This document shows, in pieces, positions 45,739 to 53,187 of a stretch of DNA of 64,000 bases. The stretch spans positions 1 to 64,000 of the forward strand of contig NZ_MCVI01000022.1 of assembly GCF_002873135.1 (NCBI RefSeq). Reading direction: 5' to 3'. The notes under the pieces were generated by a model that was given only the letters and a program-made list of their open reading frames with translations, made no database searches and was not told the origin of the DNA. This stretch comes from Shewanella sp. 10N.286.48.A6 (lineage in GTDB: Bacteria; Pseudomonadota; Gammaproteobacteria; Enterobacterales; Shewanellaceae). The first letter of the stretch is position 1; each line of letters starts with the position of its first letter. A program made the position numbers and the translations under genes.

Positions 45739-46317
45739 TTAACAAGATTGCTTTAGTGTTAAGGCGTTAATTTGCTTAACCGCATAAGGAAGGAAAATTT
45801 CGCTAACAATAATGTCTTGGTTGGCTAAGTTAAAGTAACGGCGACGCCCCCAAAGTGAAGAGGTGACAGGTTGGGACAGGCGGGTTGCCAGTTGGGCTAG
45901 CTTAGTGCAGCTTTCAAATTCAGCGACCTCTATTTTGCCCGGGACAATATCAGCACTGGTAAACAGTAGTTCACCCAATGGGCGCTTACCTAAGGCTTTA
46001 AAGTTGTGTTGATCATTGGCTAGGTTCTCAGGGATTAAGGTGCGTGCAAACACCCAAGGCTCGCCATCAAGGCACAGCAGTACTTCTCTTACCCAAACCT
46101 GCTTTTGCTGCGGGCATTCCCCTGCTAATGGTGTAGTAAGTTGTTCGCCAAGGACTTTAACTTCAAAATCGTGGCAACAGCCTTTAAGCTTTTGGGTTAA
46201 ACTACCGGTAGCGAGTAACCATTCTTTTAGTGCCGATTGCGGCATAGAATTGATTGCATCAGGTGAAAACCACTGGATTGATTCACCATACGGGAAGCTA
46301 AGACTGGTCACGTTCAT
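45739..46317 (-). CDS. ubiC: Chorismate pyruvate-lyase UbiC
   Basis: 192 residues. Removes pyruvate from chorismate to give 4-hydroxybenzoate for ubiquinone. Family signature [22 protein letters not shown], then [13 protein letters not shown] and SLWGRRRYF, with the Arg and Glu residues that bind product. Divergent from the FliL-like gene. Confidence 0.93.
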   Translation of the reverse strand: MNVTSLSFPYGESIQWFSPDAINSMPQSALKEWLLATGSLTQKLKGCCHDFEVKVLGEQLTTPLAGECPQQKQVWVREVLLCLDGEPWVFARTLIPENLANDQHNFKALGKRPLGELLFTSADIVPGKIEVAEFESCTKLAQLATRLSQPVTSSLWGRRRYFNLANQDIIVSEIFLPYAVKQINALTLKQSC

Positions 46318-46424
46318 TCAATACTCGTTACAATATACTCAAACGAGTGCAGTTTATCATGACAGAGCAATGGCTGGATAGCCGCTGCTATTAGGCAGAT
46401 TTAAATAATGGAGTTTGATTAACT

Positions 46425-46826
46425 ATGGCAAAGTACCTATTCGCAGTGTTAGTTGCACTGTTTTTTTTCCCCAATGCGCATAGCGCAGATGACAAAGCCA
46501 CTGGGAACTTTGCTTACTATGGTTTCGAACCTGACATTGTCACTAACTATATCTCTAACCGCAAAAAACTCGGTTTTGTAAAAATCAGTGTTGAGTTAAT
46601 GGTTAAAGATCCTAAACAATTGCAGCAGATAGAGCACCATGATCCGTTACTGCGAGCCGCCATCGTTGAAGTGCTAGGAAATCAGCCTGAAGACAAGGTT
46701 AAGTCCTTGACCGGAAGAGAGGATATTCGTCGTGCGTGCTTTGAAACGGTTAATCGACTGCTAGAAGCTGAAACGGGTGAACAGTCCGTGGTTAATTTAC
46801 TGTTTACTAAATACCTATATGATTAA
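46425..46826 (+). CDS. FliL-like protein outside a flagellar operon
   Basis: 133 residues with an N-terminal hydrophobic segment that looks like a cleavable signal (near AHS-AD). The body matches FliL C-terminal domains: NYISNRKKLGFVKISVELMV, DPLLRAAIVEVLGNQPEDKV, GREDIRRACFETVNRLL. Classical FliL supports the flagellar stator, but this one lacks neighbouring flagellar genes; it overlaps rlmF by one base. Confidence 0.8.
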   Translation: MAKYLFAVLVALFFFPNAHSADDKATGNFAYYGFEPDIVTNYISNRKKLGFVKISVELMVKDPKQLQQIEHHDPLLRAAIVEVLGNQPEDKVKSLTGREDIRRACFETVNRLLEAETGEQSVVNLLFTKYLYD

Positions 46827-47890
46827 TGAACATTTGCATGAAAAACAGTAAAGCTGGCAACAAAACGAACAAGCAAACATCTGCGCCGACTAAGGTGGCA
46901 AGCAAAGGCGTCGCTCATACTCAAGTGAAAACACTACACCCGCGAAATAAGCATAATCAAGGTTATGATTTCGAAGGATTAATAAAAAAGTGTCCCAAAT
47001 TGTCCCACTTTGTCAGACCAAACCCCTACGGTAATCTTTCAATCGACTTCTCAGATCCTGAAGCGGTCAAAAGCCTCAACGCAGCAATTTTATTGACTGA
47101 TTATCACATTGAGCAGTGGGATATTCCGGCAGGGTTCTTGTGCCCGCCAGTACCAGGTCGAGTAGATTATTTGCATTACATTGCTGATTTACTGGCTGTT
47201 AATGGTAAAGCGCCTAAAGGAAATAAGATCCGTGCATTGGATATTGGCACCGGTGCTAATGGTATTTATCCATTATTAGGGGTTAAAAGCTATGGTTGGC
47301 AGTTTGTCGCCAGCGATATTGACCCAGTTTCAATTGCAAATGTCGCTGAAATTATTAGCCATAACCCTGATTTAGCATCGAAAATTGACCTGCGCCAACA
47401 GACTAATCCTCAAGCTATTTTTAGCGGAATTATCGGGGATAATGAGCGCTTTGATATTACTCTGTGCAACCCGCCATTTCATCGCTCATTAGCCGAAGCG
47501 AGTCAAGGCAGCGCCAAGAAAAATGCCAATTTAGCCGCCAACAGAGCTAAAAAGCACAGCCAAAAGCCAGCCGTTAGCTCAAGTAGTGCCGCACTTAATT
47601 TTGGTGGGCAAAAAGCTGAGTTATGGTGTGAAGGTGGTGAGCAGCAGTTTTTAACGAATATGATTAAAGAAAGTCAGCAGTTTGGGCAACAATGTTTGTG
47701 GTTTAGCTCATTAGTGTCCAAGTCAGAAAACCTAAAGCCCTGTTATCAATTATTAAAACAGTTACATGCCGATAGTGTGCAGACCATTGAAATGAAGCAA
47801 GGCAATAAAATTACCCGGGTTTTAGCTTGGAGTTATTTGCCCGAAGCGGCAAGAAAGCAGTGGGCTAAATTTAGGCATAATGCTATTTAG
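46826..47890 (+). CDS. rlmF: 23S rRNA (adenine-1618-N6)-methyltransferase RlmF
   Basis: 354 residues. Lys-rich N-terminal tail (about 1-40), LHPRNKHNQGYDFEGLI, the SAM site ALDIGTGANGIYPLLG, and catalytic NPPF in ITLCNPPFHRS, diagnostic of N6-adenine methyltransferases. Insert after NPPF (AEASQGSAKKNAN) is typical of RlmF. Starts at TAATG overlapping the FliL-like gene. Confidence 0.93.
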   Translation: MNICMKNSKAGNKTNKQTSAPTKVASKGVAHTQVKTLHPRNKHNQGYDFEGLIKKCPKLSHFVRPNPYGNLSIDFSDPEAVKSLNAAILLTDYHIEQWDIPAGFLCPPVPGRVDYLHYIADLLAVNGKAPKGNKIRALDIGTGANGIYPLLGVKSYGWQFVASDIDPVSIANVAEIISHNPDLASKIDLRQQTNPQAIFSGIIGDNERFDITLCNPPFHRSLAEASQGSAKKNANLAANRAKKHSQKPAVSSSSAALNFGGQKAELWCEGGEQQFLTNMIKESQQFGQQCLWFSSLVSKSENLKPCYQLLKQLHADSVQTIEMKQGNKITRVLAWSYLPEAARKQWAKFRHNAI

Positions 47891-47909
47891 CATAGGGTTA
47901 CATGATGAG

Positions 47910-47940
47910 TGATAACAAGGTGGTCATCACCTTGTTATCA
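47910..47940. terminator. Bidirectional hairpin between rlmF and fdhD
   Basis: TGATAACAAGGTG-GTCAT-CACCTTGTTATCA: perfect 13-bp stem between two convergent genes. No strong T-run on the rlmF side (ATTGTTT). Confidence 0.7.
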
Positions 47941-47963
47941 ATTGTTTGCGTTAATAGGTAACG

Positions 47964-48803
47964 CTAAACTTTCATCGCATCAAATTCAATATTTTCTGCG
48001 CCGTGGTAAACCAAGAAGTGACGCCCCTTGGCTCTGGCAATAATAGTGATCCCCAACTTTTGAGCTAGTTCTAACCCCATCTGAGTGACACCACTGCGTG
48101 ATAACAATACTGGTATACCCATCTTGGCAATTTTTATCACCATTTCAGAGGTTAAACGGCCAGTGGTATAGAAAATCTTATCGTGCCCATTTTCACCTTC
48201 AAGCCACATGTCGCCCGCGAGGGTATCAACTGCGTTATGGCGGCCAACATCCTCAATGAAAGCTAAAATTTGGTCGTCTTTACAAATGCCGCAACCATGG
48301 ACGGCACCGGCATTTTTGTAGGTTTCATTATAAGCACTAATGTTTTTTAGCAGGCTATATAAGGTTGATTGTTGTAATTGGGGCGTTGGCAGCTTTATAT
48401 CATCGAGCCCTTGCATGAAACCACCGTAAACAGTACCTTGACCGCAACCTGAAGTGACGGTTTTTTCAGATAATTGTTTATCTAAATCAGCTGTTTGCTC
48501 TTTAGTCAAAATGGCTGCAGAGTCAACATCCCAATCGACGATAATTGATTCAAGTAAGCTGGCATCGTTAATAAAGCCCTGATTTTTCAAGTAACCCAAA
48601 GCTAATGACTCAGGTTTTGCGCCCAAGGTCATTAAGGTCACTATGGGTTGCCAGTTCAAATATACCGTTAATGGTCTTTCACAGGCCACGAATTTATCAA
48701 CACTCTCTCCTTGCTCATTAATTGCTTTAACTGCAATTGTAAGGGGAACTTCAGCATTGGTTTTGACCAGTTTTAGCGATTTATTAGCATTTGATTGGGT
48801 CAT
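47964..48803 (-). CDS. fdhD: Formate dehydrogenase accessory sulfurtransferase FdhD
   Basis: 279 residues. FdhD passes sulfur from a desulfurase to the molybdenum cofactor of formate dehydrogenase. The cysteine-loop reads TSGCGQGTVYG, with one Cys where E. coli has CxxC. Other blocks: GAVHGCGICKDDQ, EDVGRHNAVDTLAG (GDP/cofactor-binding region) and TTGRLTSEMVIKIAKMGIPV. Divergent from the DUF3305 operon across a 401-bp region with a sigma-54 promoter on the other strand. Confidence 0.94.
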   Translation of the reverse strand: MTQSNANKSLKLVKTNAEVPLTIAVKAINEQGESVDKFVACERPLTVYLNWQPIVTLMTLGAKPESLALGYLKNQGFINDASLLESIIVDWDVDSAAILTKEQTADLDKQLSEKTVTSGCGQGTVYGGFMQGLDDIKLPTPQLQQSTLYSLLKNISAYNETYKNAGAVHGCGICKDDQILAFIEDVGRHNAVDTLAGDMWLEGENGHDKIFYTTGRLTSEMVIKIAKMGIPVLLSRSGVTQMGLELAQKLGITIIARAKGRHFLVYHGAENIEFDAMKV

Positions 48804-48969
48804 TGAAAGTGTGGCCTCTGAAATAGTTAACTAGCTCGGTAGTGAGGATGGTAATGAAAACTAATTAACTATCAGCATAGCAACTTTTATTCCCGAGGCG
48901 GCAATGTAGTTTGTAAATGCGTGATCTAACTCTGATGTTAATCAGCAGCGACTAATTAACGTAGCCTTA

Positions 48970-49009
48970 TGTCCTAGTATAATTAGCAATATAGACAAAT
49001 TGTCCTAGT
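48970..49009 (+). promoter_or_regulatory. Paired upstream-activator-like repeats
   Basis: TGTCCTAGT occurs at 48970-48978 and again at 49001-49009, 31 bp apart or about three helical turns. The second overlaps an 11-bp inverted repeat GACAA-A-TTGTC (48994-49004). Both lie about 75-115 bp before the predicted start of the sigma-54 promoter, the usual place for an enhancer-binding protein. Confidence 0.55.
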
Positions 49010-49058
49010 CTTAGTGGTAATTAGGAGATCTGGATCTAGCTTTTTGTTCTTATTTATC

Positions 49059-49074
49059 TGGCACTATTTTTGCA
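49059..49074 (+). promoter_or_regulatory. Sigma-54 (RpoN) promoter of the fdh maturation operon
   Basis: TGGCAC-N5-TTGCA: -24 GG at 49060-49061 and -12 GC at 49072-49073, exactly matching the RpoN consensus and spacing. Transcription would start near 49085, giving a ~120-nt leader before the DUF3305 start at 49205. Confidence 0.85.
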
Positions 49075-49204
49075 GTGTACTGATTAGTTAAGAGAAATAA
49101 AGTGGTTTTTAGCTTCTAAAAATAATCAAGAGCAACTTTTAAGTCGTTGTTAATATATATTTTATTTATTTCTTGTGGATTTATGTTTTAAGGGCAAGGC
49201 TTGT

Positions 49205-49669
49205 ATGCAACACACTGAAAATGTTTGGCCTATGTATGTTTCGCTTAGAAAAGTCGAAAAAATGATGGGGCGTTGGCCCTCAATCACTTGGGAAGTGGAA
49301 CAAATGGTTCCTGCGACTCATGAGGCACCTGAAGGGGCCAAATTAATATTGTTTCAACTTTATAAAGATGAACGTGGCAGTTACCGGATAAATTTAGACA
49401 TGGATAACACCATGTTATATATCGTTTGTGATGAGTTATCGGATGGCACTTGGGTTCCTGCTGCTATCTCTGCAGACCAAAATATTGCCGCAGCCTGTTT
49501 GGAGTCTGAAACCCCAGTGCTGAATATCCCAATGCCAGAAGCACTGGCATGTTGGGTTGAAGCTTTCATCACCCGTCATGGCGAAGTTGAAATATCAGCT
49601 AAACGCCGTAAGCATGTGAACCGCCGAAAGGATACTGGCCCTAGCACAGATCACCTTCGGAGACATTAA
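49205..49669 (+). CDS. DUF3305 protein of the formate dehydrogenase region
   Basis: 154 residues from ATG 49205 (AAGGGCAAGG upstream; the frame could extend to GTG 49175). Reads WPMYVSLRKVEKMMGRWPSI then TWEVEQMVP, and RINLDMDNTMLYIVCDEL, pattern of DUF3305. Basic C-terminus (SAKRRKHVNRRKD). The family occurs beside DUF3306 and formate dehydrogenase genes, so a maturation or regulatory role is inferred; no catalytic motif seen. Overlaps the next gene by one base (TAATG). Confidence 0.85.
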   Translation: MQHTENVWPMYVSLRKVEKMMGRWPSITWEVEQMVPATHEAPEGAKLILFQLYKDERGSYRINLDMDNTMLYIVCDELSDGTWVPAAISADQNIAAACLESETPVLNIPMPEALACWVEAFITRHGEVEISAKRRKHVNRRKDTGPSTDHLRRH

Positions 49670-50292
49670 TGAGCAATAATTCGAAAGGTTTTTTCTCTCG
49701 TTGGACTGAGCGTCGTGAGCAAGTTGAAGCTGAAGCTGCTCGTGAGACTGAACTGCAGCAAAAGAGTGTGGCGGCAGAGGAAGAAAGCCTTGCTGACTCT
49801 TCCACTGAGGATGCCATACAAGAAGCGCCTCAGCCTGAGAAGATCCTTGAAGCTGAAGATTTACCGGATCCCGAAAAAATTGAAGTTGGAGGCAGTTTTG
49901 CTTCGTTTATGGGGGCGAATGTATCACCTCAAGCGAAATCAGCAGCGTTAAAAGCACTGTGGAAACAACCCCAATACAATGAAATCGACGGCTTACTCGA
50001 GTACGCCCTTGATTACAGTAATCAACCTAAATTGTCTGCCGAAGTTTCGGCTGAATTAGCCAAAAAAGTCTTCCGTAACGTCGTAAAAGACAAAGAAGAA
50101 ACGGAAGAGCAAGAGTTACTTGCTCGTGAGGATGATGACACAGTTGTTGATACAACTGATGCCTCACCAGTATTAAATGATAAGAGCGAAATCGTGTCTG
50201 CCACTGACTTAGATACCAACCAAGACCAGAGTGATGTTCTGGGAATGGTTGATGAAGAAGCTATAACGGCTTCAAGTAGCGCTAAGGCTTAG
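49669..50292 (+). CDS. DUF3306 protein of the formate dehydrogenase region
   Basis: 207 residues. Starts with GFFSRWTERREQVEAEAARE (basic helix), a long acidic, probably disordered stretch (about 40-75), the conserved middle LPDPEKIEVGGSFASFMGANVS then PQAKSAALKALWKQPQYNEIDGLLEYA, and an acidic tail. The family's conserved FSRWS and LDGLxDYD-like blocks are seen here as FFSRWT and IDGLLEYALDY. No enzyme motif; a scaffold or chaperone is plausible. Followed by a 152-bp gap. Confidence 0.85.
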   Translation: MSNNSKGFFSRWTERREQVEAEAARETELQQKSVAAEEESLADSSTEDAIQEAPQPEKILEAEDLPDPEKIEVGGSFASFMGANVSPQAKSAALKALWKQPQYNEIDGLLEYALDYSNQPKLSAEVSAELAKKVFRNVVKDKEETEEQELLAREDDDTVVDTTDASPVLNDKSEIVSATDLDTNQDQSDVLGMVDEEAITASSSAKA

Positions 50293-50359
50293 TGTGTAGT
50301 TAAAAATTTTAGTCCACTATTTAGCGTATAAGGTGTTTTGTTTATCATTTTAAGCTGAT

Positions 50360-50383
50360 GTATTTAAATAAATGTTTAAATAC
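50360..50383 (+). repeat. AT-rich inverted repeat between DUF3306 and ferredoxin genes
   Basis: GTATTTAAA-TAAATG-TTTAAATAC: perfect 9-bp arms, 62 bp before the next start codon. Could be an operator or a weak RNA hairpin. Confidence 0.5.
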
Positions 50384-50444
50384 AAAATGGATTTGCAGCC
50401 CTGATAAATCACCTAAGCGTTAAAAAACTGTTCAGGAACGCAAT

Positions 50445-52124
50445 GTGAGCAATAGTCAAACCCCGCTAGAACTAAAACAAGTTCGCCAGCAGGTATTAGC
50501 ACAGACTCAAGTGATCCAAAACTTGATCCCGCCAACAGTCAGTTATACGACTGAAGGCAATGTGTTAGTCATCGGCCCAGAAGATTTGGCCCGATTAGCT
50601 GCGGATAAACTGTCAACCATGGCCAATACGGTTATTTTGGCAAATGAAGCCATTACCAGCCAAGATGAAGCTCATCTTGAAGCGGTAATGAACGCTGCAG
50701 TAAATAGCGAAAGCTATTACAACAAACTTATTTCTGTTAAAGGCTTTTTAGGTCAATTTCAGGTAACCGTTGAGAATGAAGGCGCGGGTGAAAACCAAGC
50801 GGCGACTGAGTTAAGTCTTGTTGCTATTCGTAAGCCGCATTTTGATATGGTTTTAGACCTGAGCATGTCGCCATGTCTTAACCTTGAAATGCTACCACCA
50901 GGTTATTTCTATGTCGGTCAAGATGCAGATAAATTAGCTGATGCGCTGGAGCAAATTCCAGATTTAGTTGGTGAATTTGATAAGCCACGTTATGTGAAGG
51001 TGAACAGTGATATCTGTGCTCATAACCGTAATGGCGTCAATGGCTGTAATCGCTGTTTAAACTTCTGCCCTGCTGATGCAATTAGTAGCATCGAACAAAA
51101 AATCGAAATTGATCCTTACCTTTGTCATGGTGCGGGTAGTTGTACTAATGCTTGTCCTACAGGGGCTATCGCATTTGATTTACCAACGCCACAAGCACTT
51201 CATAGCTATATTCAAAAACTGGTTAGTCGTTACCTTGAGCAAGCACAAGCTGCCCCTGTCATCTTATTCCATGACGGTGCCGTTGGTGCAGAGCACATTA
51301 CCGCTGATCTAGTGGGTGACATCATTCCAGTTGAGCTGGAAGAAATCACGGTTGCTAGCATTGATCATTGGATGTCAGCATTAGCATGGGGCGCACGTCA
51401 GGTATTAATTTTAAATACCGATGCGACTGCACCCACGTTAACGCAAATGTTAAATGGTGAACTAATATTAGCTAATAGCATTCTAGATGAAATGGGTCAG
51501 CCACAGCGCATTAGCTTGATAGACACCCAAGCATTAGCAGCCTTAGATGATAAGTTAGCCATAAGCCTAGATTGGCCATTAATCGTACCTGCTGCGTTCA
51601 CGCCAAGTACCAAGCGCGAAACATTATACGCTGCAATTGATCATTTAAATGAACAAGCAGCAGCGACTGATAGTGCCATTGCAATGAGCAATGTGCCTTA
51701 CGGTGTAGTTAACGTCGAAGTTGATAAATGTACCTTGTGTATGTCTTGTGTAGCAACCTGCCCAACACAAGCATTAACCGATGGTGGTGAATCACCGTCA
51801 CTGCATTTTGTAGAGCAAGACTGTGTGCAATGTGGTTTATGTGAAACCTCTTGTCCTGAAAACGTGATTAGCTTAACGCCGCAAATCAATTTGGACCAAG
51901 CAGCACGTCAGCAGCGTCAAACGTTAAAAGAAGAGCCTCCGTTCGAGTGTATTCGTTGCGGAACCGCTTTTGCTACACAATCGATGGTTCATAGAATGAT
52001 CGATATGATTGGTGGACATTCTGCATTTAACGCCAATATTGAGCGCCTAAAAATGTGTGGTGATTGCCGCGTAAAAGATATGTTTGAAGACATTCTTGAA
52101 GACCCAGAGAAGCAACTTCGATAA
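50445..52124 (+). CDS. Multi-cluster 4Fe-4S ferredoxin-type protein of the formate dehydrogenase region
   Basis: 559 residues, GTG start at 50445 (the overlapping ATG is followed at once by TGA). An N-terminal domain of ~180 residues of unknown role precedes four ferredoxin motifs: GCNRCLNFCPADAI, CHGAGSCTNACPTGAI, CTLCMSCVATCPTQAL and CVQCGLCETSCPENVI, with two further CxxC pairs near the end (ECIRCGTAF; KMCGDCRV). Cytoplasmic, no signal. Probably passes electrons or assists iron-sulfur loading of FdhA/FdhB. Confidence 0.87.
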   Translation: MSNSQTPLELKQVRQQVLAQTQVIQNLIPPTVSYTTEGNVLVIGPEDLARLAADKLSTMANTVILANEAITSQDEAHLEAVMNAAVNSESYYNKLISVKGFLGQFQVTVENEGAGENQAATELSLVAIRKPHFDMVLDLSMSPCLNLEMLPPGYFYVGQDADKLADALEQIPDLVGEFDKPRYVKVNSDICAHNRNGVNGCNRCLNFCPADAISSIEQKIEIDPYLCHGAGSCTNACPTGAIAFDLPTPQALHSYIQKLVSRYLEQAQAAPVILFHDGAVGAEHITADLVGDIIPVELEEITVASIDHWMSALAWGARQVLILNTDATAPTLTQMLNGELILANSILDEMGQPQRISLIDTQALAALDDKLAISLDWPLIVPAAFTPSTKRETLYAAIDHLNEQAAATDSAIAMSNVPYGVVNVEVDKCTLCMSCVATCPTQALTDGGESPSLHFVEQDCVQCGLCETSCPENVISLTPQINLDQAARQQRQTLKEEPPFECIRCGTAFATQSMVHRMIDMIGGHSAFNANIERLKMCGDCRVKDMFEDILEDPEKQLR

Positions 52125-52134
52125 GAGATCCAAT

Positions 52135-52830
52135 ATGACCGAATTAGTTAGAGAAATTTCAGAAAACGATCAGCTACGGGCAGATATTTACCAATTATTA
52201 GCTGCATTACTACGTCGCCATCCGAGTGAAGAACTGCTGTCATTTTTAGCTGACATCGAAATAGAAACAGAAGCTGAAGATGATAACGACATGAGCACGG
52301 CTTGGCTGGCGCTAAAGGCAGCTGCGACCCAGTACACACAAGAGCAACTTGAAGAAGAATACTTCAATATTTTCTTCGGTGTTGGCCGTGGTGAAGTATT
52401 GCCATACGGCAGCTGGTTTATGACAGGCTCGTTAATGGATAAGCCATTAGCACTGTTACGCCAAGATTTAATGCAATTAGGTTTTGCTCGCGAAGAAGAC
52501 GTTAAAGAGCCAGAAGATCATGTTGCAGCATTATGTGAAGTGATGGGTACCTTGATTTTAGAGGCGCCAGGTTATCGTCAATTAGCATTTTATCAGCGCC
52601 ATATTGGCAGCTGGATTGCGCGCTTTTGTGACACCTTAGAGAAAACACCGAGTGCAGCGTTTTATGTGCCTGTGGCGCAGCTAGCAAAAGCATTTTTCAT
52701 CATTGAAGCCAATGAGTTTGAGCAACTAAGCTTAGATATTCCAGTTAATTGCCCAGGTTCTGAAGCCGAAAAAACTGCTGCTGATGAAGCAGACAAGATT
52801 GAACCATCAACCAATGAACTTGCCTCTTAG
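52135..52830 (+). CDS. TorD/DmsD-family molybdoenzyme chaperone
   Basis: 231 residues from ATG 52135, 10 bp after the ferredoxin gene stop. All-helical chaperone: LRADIYQLLAALLRRHPSEE, then EEEYFNIFFGVGRGEVLPYGSWFMTG with the family Y..(L/F)F.G.G.....P Y S/G block, and EPEDHVAALCEVMGTLI matching the E-P-D-H motif. It should bind the Tat leader of FdhA while cofactor is inserted. The C-terminal ~25 residues are acidic. Confidence 0.92.
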   Translation: MTELVREISENDQLRADIYQLLAALLRRHPSEELLSFLADIEIETEAEDDNDMSTAWLALKAAATQYTQEQLEEEYFNIFFGVGRGEVLPYGSWFMTGSLMDKPLALLRQDLMQLGFAREEDVKEPEDHVAALCEVMGTLILEAPGYRQLAFYQRHIGSWIARFCDTLEKTPSAAFYVPVAQLAKAFFIIEANEFEQLSLDIPVNCPGSEAEKTAADEADKIEPSTNELAS

Positions 52831-52859
52831 GTAATTTTTAGGCTGTTGGTGCAAAGATT

Positions 52860-52888
52860 TATGCCACAGAGTTTGACTCTGTGGCATA
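52860..52888 (+). repeat. Perfect 12-bp intra-operon hairpin upstream of fdhX1
   Basis: TATGCCACAGAG-TTTGA-CTCTGTGGCATA. No T-tract follows; two smaller hairpins come next (see 52898 and 52922). Confidence 0.85.
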
Positions 52889-52897
52889 GACTGAAAA

Positions 52898-52937
52898 GGA
52901 AGGCAACTTCCATAAAAACAGAGAGTAATTTTACTCT
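52898..52937 (+). promoter_or_regulatory. Structured leader of fdhX1: two further small hairpins
   Basis: GGAAG-GCAA-CTTCC (52898-52911) has a GNRA-type tetraloop, and AGAGTAA-TT-TTACTCT (52922-52937) follows. With the 12-bp hairpin at 52860 this makes three successive stems in the 136-nt spacer before fdhX1. Possibly an RNA control element or processing site. Confidence 0.45.
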
Positions 52938-52966
52938 TATAACACGCGTTAAATTAAGGAGAGACT

Positions 52967-53170
52967 ATGAAGAAGCAAGCTTCCGACATGGGTCGTCGTC
53001 AAATGCTAAAAGCATTGGCTGTCGGCAGTGCCGCTGGCGCAGTTGCCACTGTTAGCGGACAAGCTCTTGCCGCCTCACCAGAAGCTACACCCGTTGTAGG
53101 TAAAAGTGATGGTTATAGAGAAACAGACCATGTACGTAGTTATTACGACACATTACGTAGTAGCAAGTAA
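52967..53170 (+). CDS. Formate dehydrogenase region Tat-targeted small protein (FdhX), module 1
   Basis: 67 residues, AAGGAGAG ribosome site. Twin-arginine leader MGRRQMLKALAVGSAAGAVA, then a ~30-residue mature part ending SDGYRETDHVRSYYDTLRSS. Fits the TIGR02811-type formate dehydrogenase region Tat target. Role unknown; perhaps a small subunit or an export partner of FdhA. Its paralogue is at 58504-58701 with the same YRET.H.RSYYD.LR ending. Confidence 0.88.
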   Translation: MKKQASDMGRRQMLKALAVGSAAGAVATVSGQALAASPEATPVVGKSDGYRETDHVRSYYDTLRSSK

Positions 53171-53187
53171 TTTAAGGAGAATATGTG

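Larger units (their letters stand above)
48804..49204. other. fdhD/DUF3305 divergent regulatory region
   Basis: 401 bp holding a sigma-54 promoter and paired upstream repeats, annotated separately. No gene seen. Confidence 0.7.
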
